A stretch of 64,000 bases of DNA, from NCBI GenBank assembly GCA_033060915.1, contig CM065385.1:16512001-16576000 (forward strand), read 5' to 3'. Below the pieces are notes generated by a model. That model did not search any database, had not been told where the DNA came from, and saw only the letters and a list, made by a program, of their open reading frames with translations. Every line of letters starts with the position of its first letter. The stretch's first letter is position 1. The position numbers and the translations under genes were made by a program. The DNA is from Euryodendron excelsum (taxonomy: Eukaryota; Streptophyta; Magnoliopsida; Ericales; Pentaphylacaceae). Shown piece by piece: positions 34,621 through 45,710 of this stretch.

Positions 34621-36010
34621 TTGTTTATTGTCGTGGGCTCAACTCATGCTTCCTTCTTCAATCCATATAAATCGCATTTTCAAGGTCCAGTTTCTCCACA
34701 TTCTCGACTTAGAAACCTTCATGGAATTGCTTAAGTCGATGGTCATTCACCTTGAACACTTTGGAAGTGGCTAAGCTTTGAATTTCAACTGCACCATGAG
34801 GGAAAACATTAGTAACAAGAAAAGGTCCAGTCTAACGAGAACGCAACTTACTTGGAAACAAATGAAGCCGGGACTAGTATAGAACTTTCTGATCAATTTT
34901 AAACTCCTTCCTAGAAATCATCTTGTCATGAAAAGCCTTCGTCTTATCCTTGTAAATCCTTGCACTCTCATAGGTATCATTGCGAATTTCCTCTAACTCT
35001 TGTAATTGCAATTTCCTATGTTCTCCACTTTCATCCATCTTCATGTTAAAACTCTTGATAGCCCAGTAAGCTTTGTGTTCTAGCTCAATTGGAAGGTGGC
35101 ACAGTTTCCCAAAAACCAATCGATAAGGTGACATACCAATGGGCATTTTATATATAGTTTGGTACGCCCACAAAGCATCATCCAATCGCAAACTCCAATC
35201 TTTTCTACTTGGATTGACTGTCTTTTCAATGATGGACTTGATCTGTCGATTTGACACTTCTGCTTGTCCACTAGTTTGCGGATGATATGAAGTTGACACC
35301 TTGTGCGTTACATGGTACTTTCTCAGTAAAGTCGCCACAGTTCGATTGCAAAAGTGAGTACCTCGATCACTGATTAGAGCTCTTGGAATTCTAAACCTTG
35401 AGAATATGTTAGATTTGATAAAATCTGCAACAACTTTAGAATCATCAGTCCTGGTGGCTTTAGCTTTCACCCATTTCGAGACATAATCAACAATAAGCAA
35501 GATATAAACATAACTAAAAGATACAGGAAACGGGCCCATGAAATCAATGCCCTAAACATAAAAAATTTTACAAAATAGTATGGGATTTTGTGGCATCTCA
35601 TTCCTGTGGGATATATTACCTTTCTTTTGACAAGGATCACATGACTTACAATAAGAATATGAATCTCGAAATAAAGATAGCCAATAGAAACCACATTCTA
35701 CCACTTTTCTCGCTGTTCTCTTGGGTCCAAAGTGACCTCCACAAGCATAAGAATGACAAAAGGTTAAAATAGACATGATTTCATTTTCAGGCACGCACTT
35801 TCTGATTACTTGATCCGCACAATGCTTCCATAAGTATGGGTTATCCCACACATAGTATTTGGCATCACTCTTAATCTTATCTCTTTGAGCCTTAGAAAAA
35901 TCGGTAGGTAGTATGTTAGTAACCAAATAATTTACAATATTTGCATACCAAGGTAATGTCACACTTGCGAAGAACAATTGCTCGTAGGGAATATTTCTTG
36001 CAAACAAAGT
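34621..36010 (-). pseudogene. F integrase
   Basis: From 36007 downward: upstream linker (VWDNPYLWKHCADQVIRKC), HHCC zinc region (HSYACGGHFG near 35745, CKSCDPC near 35640), then one TAG near 35550 where a tryptophan codon would fit. An open core follows from 35539 to 34874 with D in [12 protein letters not shown] in ISDRGTHF and E in [10 protein letters not shown]. The C-terminal part continues through LRSRWTGPF to about 34690. This is a typical Athila integrase without a chromodomain. Apart from the TAG and a break near 34870, the reading is good. Confidence 0.9.
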
Positions 36011-37560
36011 TCATCCTCGACATGAGTTAAACAACTCAAATGATCGGCGACACGATTTTCTGTCCCTCTTTTGTCTTTGATCTCCAAATCAAATTCACTC
36101 AAGAGAAGTATTCATCTAATTAATCTTAGTTTTGCCTCTTTCTTCATCATCAAATAACAAAGAGCTACATGATCAGAGTAAATAATGACTTTAGTACCAA
36201 GTAAACAAGATCGAAACTTTTCTAAAGCAAAAACAACAGCTAAAAGTTCTTTTTCAGTAGTAGTATAATTTCTCTGAGCATCATTCAAAGTTCTAGAAGC
36301 ATAACAAATGACATGAGATGCTTTTCTAATTCTTTGACCCAAAACAGCGCCGACTACATAATCACTTGTGTTGCACATTATCTCGAAAGGAACGCTCCAG
36401 TCAGGAGGTTGGATAACTAGGGTAGAAGTCAACAGTTCCTTTAGCTTATCAAACACCTTTTTACATACTTCATTGAACTCAAAAGCCACGTCCTTTTGTA
36501 GTAACTTTCATAGGGGTGATGCTATTTTGGAGAAGTCCTTGATGAATCTTCGATAAAAACCTGCATGTCCAAGAAAAGAACGAACTTCCCGCACACTAGT
36601 GGGATAAGGTAAAGATTGAATAATGTCAACTTTAGCTTTGTCGACCTCAATTCCCCTAGATGAAATAACATGACCTAACACTATACCTTGTTCAACCATA
36701 AAATGACATTTTTCAGAGTTTAACACAATGTTAGTTTCCATGCATCTTTGAAGAACAATTGTAAGGTTGTGCAAACAATTATCAAAGGAGTCTCCATAAA
36801 CTGTAAAATCATTCATAAAAACTTCTATGATATACTCAATATAATCTGAAAATATGCTAACCATACACTTGTGGAAAGTGGCGGGGGTATTGCAAAGGCC
36901 GAAGGGCATGCGACGATATGCAAAAGTTCTGAATGGGCATGTAAAAGTTATCTTTTCTTAATCCTCTAGCGCAATTGCAATCTGAAAATAACCAGAAACC
37001 CCATCAAGGAAACAATAGTAAGAATGACCACCTAACATTTCAAGCATTTGATCAATAAAAGGTAAAGGAAAATGGTCCTTGCGGGTTGCAGCATTTAATT
37101 TTGTATAATCTATACAAACCCTTCACCCATTCTGAACACGGATAGGAACTAACTCATCAATTTGGTTTTTCACAACAATTAGTCTAGTCTTTTTAGGAAC
37201 CACTTGAACTGGGCTAACCCAATTGCTATCCGAAATAGGGTAAATCATTCCAACTTCAAGCAGTTTAATGATCTCCTTCTTTACTACTTCCATCATAGGT
37301 GGATTCAATCTTCTTTGTGGTTGACGGGAAGGTTTTGCTCCCTCTTTAAGTAGTATACGATGCATTCATGTAGATGGGCTAATTCCTTTAATATCCGTAA
37401 TTGTCCAACCAATAGCCGTCTTATGCTCCTTTAAGACCTGCACAAGTTTTTCTTCTTGCAACTCACAAAGTTTATTAGAGATGATCACTAGTAATGTTCC
37501 TCCGTCTCCAAGGAACACATACTTGAGGTGACTGGGGAGAGGCTTCAAATCTGGAATAGG
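36011..37560 (-). pseudogene. F reverse transcriptase and RNase H
   Basis: RT runs from about 37365 (ILLKEGAKPSRQPQRRLNP, SNWVSPVQVVPKK) through a decayed stretch to MPFGLCNTPATFHKC (36909). The catalytic box reads F-M-N-D-F where the family has Y/F-M-D-D, so the first aspartate is asparagine. FLGHAGFYRRFIKDFSKI follows. RNase H spans 36489-36112 (DYVVGAVLGQR, YASRTLNDAQRNYTTTEKE, IIYSDHVAL). At least three frame changes or stops separate the pieces. The box change and the breaks would be expected to abolish polymerase activity. Confidence 0.9.
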
Positions 37561-38300
37561 GGCCTACAAAATAGAAGGTAAAGGCCTCTCGTTAGAAACT
37601 GATAATGCAACATAAGACACGTCACTTGCTTGTTGTAACTTTGGAAAATCATTCAGTGTTGTAACAGTTTCTTACAGATCAGTACTCAATGCTAACTCTC
37701 CATTCTCTTCCTCAAGATGCTTACTAATGGTGACTTCCAATACATCTTGTCCATCAAGTTTAAAAACTTCATGTGCTAAAAAATCAATCACATCAATAGA
37801 ATAAACAGGATTATCATCACAAGGGTATTTCATAGCATCATAAATATTAAACTTAACAATTTCACCATCAAAATTCATGGCAAGTGTGCCACTATGGACA
37901 TCCATATTGGTCTTAGATGTCTTTAAAAATGGCCTTCCTAACAAAATAGGGGCATTTTGGTCTCCATTTTCCATATCAAGCACATAAAATCAGCAAGAAA
38001 AACCAGATCATTAACTTATACAAGAACATCTTCAACTACACCCTTAGGATAGGCATTAGACCTATCAGCCAATTGAATCACAACACCAGTTTTATTCAAA
38101 GGTCCAAGTTTTAAAGAAGTATATATAAAATATGGCATGACATTAATGGAAGCTCCTAAATCTATCATGGCCTACTCAAATCTAGTGTTACCTATCGTGT
38201 AAAGGATAATAAACATACCTGGATCCTTTCACTTCACAGAGTTTTCTTTAAATAACTGCAGAAACATTCTCCCCTACTCTCACCTTCTCATATCCTTTAA
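37561..38300 (-). pseudogene. F protease region
   Basis: The Athila-type active site D-L-G-A-S-I-N is read on the minus strand near 38155, and the conserved ILLGRPFLKTSKT and DVHSGTLAMNFDGE follow at 37983-37850. A TAA near 37985 and other breaks interrupt it. The open tail to 37672 is an acidic linker leading to RT. Confidence 0.85.
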
Positions 38301-40055
38301 GTTTCTATTTCCTCTTAATTGTACACAATTCTTTAAGAAATTTAGCATAACGAAGTACTTGTTTGATAGCATCTAAAAGTGGAATATTTACCTTGCACCT
38401 ACGAAAAGTCTCATTTAAATCTTTACTTTGCTCATCTTTTCTAGATTCTGCTAAAGCCTGAGGAAAAGGAGGTACATGTTTATAATCAGAAAAGGTGGGA
38501 ACTTACGCTTAGGTACATCTTCATCATTGAGAACATTCTCGTCTGCTATGACATTTTTCTCCTTTTCTTGATTCAACGGTGCAGGGGCTGCCTTTACTGG
38601 AATCTCAATCTCTTTACCACTTCTCAAGACGATTGCACTTGCATTTTCTCTTGAATTTACTACCATCTGAGAGGGTAATTTTCCTAAACTTTGGGCTTCT
38701 AGCCGATTAATTGCAGTCGCCATTTGGCTCATATGATTGTCCAAACTTTGAATTCTGTCCCTCGCCTCTTGTTGAAATTGCTTTGTCTCCTACTGAAATT
38801 GCAAAGTATTAGTGGCAAGGGACTTAACAATATCTTCCAAAGACATACCTGAATCAGAAGTTTGGCCCAGTTGTTGTCTAGTGGGGTATGGTTACTTATA
38901 TTACTGGTCACTTGGACGATTTTGAATCACGGGCTGATTCACTTGTGGATTCCCATAACTAAGATTGGGGTGATCCCTCCATCCCACATTATACGTGTTC
39001 GAATATGGATCGTACTTTCTTTGCGATTATCCAGGAAAACCACCTGCTGCATTCACTTGCTTCATGGGCTCCTCTTGAAGAGTTAGACACATATCGATTG
39101 GATGCCCTGTTACTGAGCAGATTCCACAAGCCTTCGTTGTTTGCATATTACCTACAGCCATTTGACGAACAAGAGAAGTTAGACTTGCAATTTGTTTTTC
39201 AATGGAGGAAATATTTACCTCATTGACATGCTTGGATGAATGGTCAAGTCTAGTGCCAAATTGTTGAGAATTGGTTGCCATATTTGTAATCAGATTTCTA
39301 GCGACATCGGGAGTTTTATCCACCAAAGCTCCTCCACTAACAGAATCAATTATGCTTCTATCAGTACGCAAAAGGCCCTCATAGAGAAATTGAATAAGAA
39401 GTTGCTTACTAATTTGATGATGGGGACAACTTGCACATAATTTCTTGAAACATTCCCAGAATTCATGTAGGGACTCTCCCTTGTGCTGTCTTACACTACA
39501 AATTTCTTTTTGAATGTTAGTCGCCCTTAAAGCTAGGAAATATTTCTCCAAAAATAATCTTTTTATCTCATTACATGTGGTAATACTTCCAGAGGATAGA
39601 TAATAGAGCCAATCCTTAGTCGAATCCTTCAAAGAAAATGGAAAAGCTCTTAATTTAATTTGCTCTCCAGTCACCCCTGTGGGTTTCATACTCGTGCATA
39701 CTACATGAAACTCCTTTAAATGTTTGAGGGGACCTTCACCTGCAAGACCATGAAAAGTGGGCAAGAGATGTATTAATCCAGATTTTAATTCAAAGTTAGT
39801 AGGAACATCTAAAGTAAGGAATGTTATGCATAAGGGTTATTGGTTTAGATTAGGTGCAGCAAGCTCTTTCAAAGTTTGATTTCCAGCCATGACTTCCTCC
39901 TCTCCTGAATAAGAATCGCTAGCAAATAGGAATTCAAGAGTTGGGTCATTCTCTACAGAATTTCTCCGAGCTTCCCTTCTTAACCTGTGTGAAGTTCTCT
40001 CTATTTTTGGATCGCATTGTAAATCACCTTGATTAGAAGATTGAGTTAAGCTCAT
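38301..40055 (-). pseudogene. F gag
   Basis: The start is taken at 40055, an ATG about 140 bases after the primer site. The N-terminal piece is basic then acidic (40055-39837). After a frame change the Athila Gag domain is open from 39764 to 39027: PTFHGLAGEGPLKHLKEF, LRAFPFSLKDSTKDWLYYL, ECFKKLCASCPHHQ. It ends in a zinc knuckle C-G-I-C-x4-H-x4-C near 39110. After further breaks a C-terminal piece (38744-38451) holds the NASAIVLRSGKEI motif typical of Athila gag. The product would be the particle protein. Confidence 0.9.
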
Positions 40056-40196
40056 AAACGCTCAAGAAAACTCTAACCAACCTTGAAAAACAATTCAGAA
40101 AAGAAAATCTAGAGTAATGAAATTAATTGAAATATCTTTTTTTTTTTACCAAATGAAATAAAGATCACAAGAAGTACAAAAATTAACTAAAATCAC

Positions 40197-40214
40197 TCCC
40201 CGATAATGACGCCA
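40197..40214 (-). other. F primer-binding site (tRNA-Asp type, degenerate)
   Basis: Minus-strand TGGCGTCATTATCGGGGA follows the 5' LTR by about five bases. It differs at a few positions from element G's TGGCGCCGTTGCCGGGGA, the tRNA-Asp complement common in Athila elements; the changes are mainly transitions. Confidence 0.85.
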
Positions 40215-40219
40215 AAATT

Positions 40220-41471
40220 TGGTGTCCTGTCGCGGGCACCCAAAAATAAAATAGATACTCGAAAAACAAATATGTAGTAGTGCAAGTAAGGATCGTTCCC
40301 ACGAAGAGTGTTGAGTCTAATTTTATGCTATGTGAACAAGAATTGGGGGGTTTTGGATTTAATAAAAATAATTTTAACAATCACAATTACGAAACAATTC
40401 AGATTAAAGTGTTAAAAGCAATCAAAAGAACAAACCAAGGTCTAGGTCAACATCCACCATCAAAATTTACAACTAATCATTGATGCAAGCATGTCAATTC
40501 ACTCTTTGAATATTCACCGTTGGAACTATTTTCCTATCTCTCCTTAGTCGTAGTTAAGCAGAAACAAGCGATCTAATTAATCCTAACTATTAAACAACCC
40601 AAGAAAAGTACATAAGGTTTAATCTAGCAGCAGCCTTAAAAATTAGAGAGATCGATGAAACTAAGCAACACAAGCACAAGCGGTTGCATTTAATTTAGTC
40701 GAATACCCTTTCTAAGATATAATAATTCCCAACACAGTAAATCATTAAATCTCAGTTGCTTCACAAATCAGATGAATCAAACAATTACGGATGTGATATC
40801 TAACTCAGCAGTAGATTGCAATGATTAATAAACTAGTAGGTCTCCTAGCGATTAAACAAGACAATCATGAAAATAGGCATAGAACAACATTTGATACTTA
40901 AAGCATAAATTGAATCATGAAAACAAATTAGGTCTCACAGTTTATTATTAATTCTGAGGTTTTTGTCTCCTTTGACCAAGATTCAGAGTTTAGCCATGCA
41001 GGGCCATGAAAATAGCTCAAATAATAATCTTCAATAATACGAAAAACATTAACCACTCTAGAAACAAAACAGTCACAGCTTTTATAGGCTTATGAAAATT
41101 TGCAGCTATGCACGATCGTTCGAACGCATCGGACTACCGTTCAAACTGTACGTCGAACGCACTTTGAACGGTAAAACATGCTCTCTAAATCTTTTCAACG
41201 CTCTTCGAACCTGATCTTAACATGTAACTGTTTGACGTAGCGTTCGAACATATCTTCCACTATTCAAACACCTTTTCGGACCGTTCGAATGCCTCTTCGA
41301 ACGCTGCTTCTAATCTCGTGCGAATTCGCCACTTTTAAGCTAGGATCTTCTTCCTAGGCATTCCATAGTACCCTAAGTCAAAATATAAGAATAGTGAGTA
41401 TCTTTAGGTATCAAATAAGTATAGAAGATTAAACATTAAGGGAGAAAAATATGACATTTACACTCTCATCA
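40220..41471 (-). repeat. F 5' LTR (1252 bp)
   Basis: Matches 31945-33209 end to end. TATA-like box at 41078-41086. The TTCGAA cluster at 41119-41302 keeps five intact copies; others appear as TTCAAA or TTTGAA, the changes expected from deamination of methylated CpG. Confidence 0.92.
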
Positions 41472-41476
41472 AAGAT
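41472..41476. repeat. TSD AAGAT, right copy, of element F
   Basis: Identical to 31940-31944 and directly abuts the LTR end CTCATCA. Confidence 0.9.
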
Positions 41477-43544
41477 CATGATACATTTTTGTACTTCCTA
41501 GATGCATAGCATATAAAGATTGATGTGCCTCCTCCAAAATCTCATTTTTTAAAGCTTGATTGCTTATTACACAAGAACGGGTCCCAAACATTATAGTACC
41601 ATTAGCATGAATGGAAAAACCAGTTCTTACCCCTTCCTTCACTTGCTTCCTAATTTTCTCCAATTGTGGATCTTAAAGTTATAGTTCCCGGATTTGATCA
41701 AATAACAATGGTCTTACCTAGAGTTGTGCTAACACTACATCAATTCTTATCATTTCAAACTCCACCCCCAAAATGGCTAACTCTACAAACAATTCTGCCT
41801 AGCAACATTGAATACATGATAATCGCCTAGAAGCTTTTCAACTTAACGCATCTACTACCACATTAGCTCCTCCCAGGTGATAATGGATGATATACTTATA
41901 ATCTTTTATCAATTCCATCCACCTCCGTTGTCTTGCATTTAGATCTCTTTGGGTAAACAAATACTTCAAACTCTGATGATCTGTAAAGATTTCACATGGC
42001 TCACCATATAGATAGTGTCTCCACAATTTCAAGGCAAACACCACTGCTGCTAGCTCCAAATCATGAACAAGATAATTCTTCTCGTGAGTCTTCAATTTCC
42101 TAGAAGCATAGGCAACAACTCTGCCTCTTTGCATTAACACCCAGCCCAGACCCTGATGAGAAGCATCACTATAAATCATAAAATCTCCCTTCCCTGAAGG
42201 AATGGTCAGCACAGGAGCTATAGTCAACTTTATCTTCAATTCTTGAAAACTACCCTTACAATCATCAGTCCATTCAAAATTTTCATCCTTTCATGTCAAT
42301 TTAGTTAATGGTACAGTGATAGATGGGAATCCTTGAATAAACCGTCTATAATATCCTGCTAACTCCAAGAAACTTCTTATTTTAAACACATTCTTTGGCT
42401 GCTCCCAATTCATTATAGCTTCAATCTTCTTCGGATCAATACGAATTCCTTCATCAGAAATCACATGTCCCAAAAATACTAGCCTATCAAGCCAAAACTC
42501 ACATTTACTGAATTTAGCATATAACCGTTTATCTTGCAAAGTTCGTAAAATAAGTCTTAAATGCTTTTCATATTCCTCATTGCTGTGTGAATAAACTAGG
42601 ATGTCATCAATGAATACAATAACAAATGAATCGAGAAAAGGCTAAAATATCCAGTTTATCAGATCCATAAATATAGCTGGAGCATTAGTTACATCAAACG
42701 GCATTACTAAGAACTCATAGTGTCCATACTGTGTTCAGAAAGTAGTTTTTAAAACATCATTGTCTTTCACCTTCAGTTGATGATAACTGGATCTCAAATC
42801 AATCTTTGAAAATACCTTGGCCCCTTGCAATTGATAAAAAAAGTCATCAATACACGGCAAAAGATATTTATTCTTCACTGTAACTTGATTAAATTGCCGA
42901 TAATCAATACATAACCTCATGGTTCCATCCTTTTTCTTCACAAACAACACAGGAGCTCCCCACGAGACGCACTAGGTTGAATGAACCCCGATCTAACAAA
43001 TCTTGCAATTGAGTTTTCAATTCCTTCAACTCTGATGGTGCCATTCTGTAAGGTATAATAGAGATTGGAGTAGTTCCCGGTAATAATTCAATAGAGAACT
43101 CCACCTCCCTATCAAGCACAATCCCTGGTAGCTCATTCGAAAATACATCCACAAAGTCTTGAACTACAGGAAGATCTAACAGTTTCAATTTTACTTTAGT
43201 AGTATCAATCACATGAGCTAAGTACCCTTCACATCCTTTCTGTAATAATTTTTCAGCTTCTAAAGCTTATATTAAACAAGTCGGAACCACATCTTGCTCA
43301 CCTTGAAATCTGAACTCTGATTCATTTGGCACATGAAAAATAACTTCCTTCTTGAAACAGTCAATGGAAGCATGATATGATGATAGGCAGTCCATACCAA
43401 TATCATATCAAAATCATGGATTGCTAAAGGAATCAAATTCACATTCCACTCTTTCTCCCCAATTTTTAACACACATTCTTTATACACCACTTCCATTAAC
43501 ACCACATCCCCCATAAGTGTAGAAACAAGTGAATGTTGTGCCAT
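41477..43544 (-). pseudogene. E protease, RT, RNase H and integrase zinc finger
   Basis: From 43544 downward: protease end (IHDFDMILVW, where the family has VILGMDWL), RT from 43212 (LPGIVLDREVEFSIELLPGTTPISIIPYRMAPSELKELK in family order, read in short blocks), [19 protein letters not shown] at 42945, [13 protein letters not shown], and a catalytic-box region near 42600 ([16 protein letters not shown], partly frame-shifted). RNase H spans 42239-41838 ([27 protein letters not shown]). Last comes the integrase zinc region 41663-41477 (EILEEAHQSLYAMHLGSTKMYHDL, cut by F). Several stops and frameshifts occur; the N-terminal protease half and all of gag are missing. Confidence 0.88.
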
Positions 43545-43619
43545 AGATGTATATGGTCTATGTAGATGTTCACTAAATGCAATGGAAACAAAAGAGTGGG
43601 TAAATCTGGGATCTTACAG

Positions 43620-44693
43620 TACGTAAGCATCCTTAGTTGAACCAGAGTATTTTGATCCACTTCTCGACATTTCAAATAGTGCATCAATCCAAATTTCCTA
43701 GAGAAAACTATGGTCATTTCACTAAAGAGTGTCAAAGTTGTCAAAAAGAGTTCGCTAGGGCCAGAAGGTAGCGAGACTTACTAGATAAATAAGTTTTCTA
43801 GAGTGAAAAGGTAGCGAGACTTACTGGATAAGTTCGTTGGGCCAAGAAGCCAGCGAGACCTTAGCGAGATCTATTGCACGTGGCTCGAAATGGCTTCCTA
43901 ACCTAAGGTTTCTCCACTCCAATCCACCACAACACTTCATATAAGCTCACCAAAAACTCTAAAATGCAATACAAAGCTAGAAGCAAGATTAAAGACAACC
44001 AAGAACATATTCACCAAGATGAATCAAGTCTTTCACCATGAAAGCCCTCACCACTTTTTCTCCTTCATCACTTGAATTCTCACCTTCATGGCATAAATTG
44101 ATATGTTAACATACACAATCAACAAATATGCAATGAAACAAACATAAACATAAGATCTCCCACCTTCAACAATAAAATCACAAGCTTCCCTTTCAAATTT
44201 CTCCTCTTCTCTTCTTTCCTCTTTTTTTTCTCTCTTTTCTCTCACTTTCTTTTTTGCCAAACAATTTCACTACACAAGCTCCTCTCTTCCCTCTCCTCCC
44301 CTTGTCTTGAAGACAATTATACATACAAAATATATCTATCATTCCACATGTCACACACACACACTTGCTAGCAACATTAGTGAAGCACACACCTCTCACA
44401 CATGAAGCACACACCTAGGTGTCTTAGGGTTAAACCCCCACCTCTCATCCACATGATTAACATAATTAATCACACTTATGATAATTAATCTTGATTAACA
44501 TAAGCTAAGAATGAAGATTAATTAAGCTAATTAATCATGAATTAAGCTCACTAATCATGCTTAAAAACATGATAACCGCCCAAATGCAAGCCTTCATTAA
44601 ACCATGCTAAACAAGCACATTGATTAAGGATAATCCTGCACCATAAACATACTATTAAGTTAAGCATGATGCTAACCAAGTTAGGGTTCTACA
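43620..44693 (-). repeat. E 5' LTR (truncated, internally deleted)
   Basis: Starts on the minus strand TGTAGAACCC at 44693 and matches 30717 down to about 29340, but lacks about 230 bases near 43660 and the whole terminal part equivalent to 28885-29340. It therefore lacks its own 3' end and the adjacent primer site. The junction with protease sequence is near 43600-43620. Confidence 0.8.
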
Positions 44694-45687
44694 CCTGTTA
44701 TGGAATGACTTGAGATGTATACTACGAGTCCTTAGGGTTACATGGGAACCCCTAGGGTTTTGGTAGGTTAATGAAAGGGCGAGTGAACTTAGTGTCACTC
44801 CCTTTGGGTTGATCATATGCATGAAGATGCAATGACTTAAGTTACTTTAGAACTCTTGCCTTGACATGGAATATCGAATATATGAACATGGATGCATAGA
44901 GTAGAAAGAGAGAGTGAATGCATTTGTAAAGTAAATGTGAATGCATGAGCAGTTATACAGACATTATAACAACACGAATACAAGCATTATAACAGCAGGA
45001 ATAAACAAGTTTAAAGGAAAGTAAAGTAGTCGCCCTTTCCTCTATGGTTTTGAAATCAACATGAGTGATCGGCTATGTATGGTGTCTACATGAGCATGAG
45101 GTTAAGATTTTACTAATGCTTCCTAAGAAGGCTCGGTTTCTAGATCTTCAAACTTAGGCCCACTCCCCAAGCTGGCGCCATTATCGGTTGGTGATCCGAG
45201 TGAGGGAACCATCAAGAGGCCGTAGGCGAAGAAACTGACACAGCATCTTGCCCACAACCAATATATCGTTCCCCCTTCTAACTAGAAGGGACATTTCAGG
45301 TAAAGAATACAAGTATGCAAATGCTTGTGCTTAATGCAATATGTGTGTGAATTTTTGAAAAGCGGAGGAAAGGGCCCAATAACTCCCATCCATCCTGTCC
45401 ATTCTATACATTCATGACATACATGGCAGTTAATATAACATGAAACAGAATGTGAACAAAGGTCCACCTACAAAAATAAATATGCAAAAGTCAGTACTTT
45501 GAATGACAAACTTAATGCAAGATTGAATAATTGAATGTAATTAAATGCATGCTATGACATGTTTTTGAAAACAATTTGGAAACACTTGATTTTGAAATTT
45601 TTTAAAGTGGATATAATTGGAAAAATTAATCAAAGATTTCAAATGAGTGAGGGTGAATAGACATGACAATGGCCTAACCCTCTAAGC
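44694..45687 (-). other. K leader region between E and the K primer site
   Basis: Begins with CCTGT, E's right TSD copy. The block at 44730-44900 resembles 28100-28290 on the other side of E, part of the same long-period repeat. No coding recognised. Confidence 0.55.
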
Positions 45688-45705
45688 ATTCCCAGTAGAG
45701 TCGCT
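45688..45705 (-). other. K primer-binding site, tRNA-Arg-like
   Basis: Minus-strand GCGACTCTACTGGGAATG lies just after the K LTR end. It resembles the GGCGACTC(C/T)(A/G)CTGGGG-type site of Tat/Ogre elements, described as tRNA-Arg-primed. Two or three bases differ. Confidence 0.55.
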
Positions 45706-45710
45706 AGCTA

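Larger units (their letters stand above)
31945..41471 (-). mobile_element. Athila-lineage element F (9.5 kb), nested in E's integrase
   Basis: Complete structure on the minus strand: 5' LTR (40220-41471), tRNA-Asp-type primer site, gag, protease, RT, RNase H, integrase, a non-coding 3' region, polypurine tract and 3' LTR (31945-33209), with a perfect 5-bp TSD. Coding domains are recognisable but carry stops and frameshifts. In the first 225 bases of LTR I counted about 22 mismatches between the two copies by eye, so it is not recent, although it is the innermost insertion. No env-like ORF, as described for some Athila elements, is seen. Confidence 0.93.
28885..44693 (-). mobile_element. Tekay/Del-type element E (second LTR family), nested in K and split by F
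   Basis: Minus-strand element with ends TGTAGAACCC (44693) and GGGCGTGACA (28885). It carries protease, RT, RNase H, integrase and chromodomain, but no gag and no primer site: the 5' LTR runs straight into protease sequence after a deletion near 43600. LTRs of about 1.8 kb share no visible sequence with those of H, C and J, so this is a separate family. Athila element F interrupts the integrase between its zinc finger and catalytic core. Confidence 0.88.
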
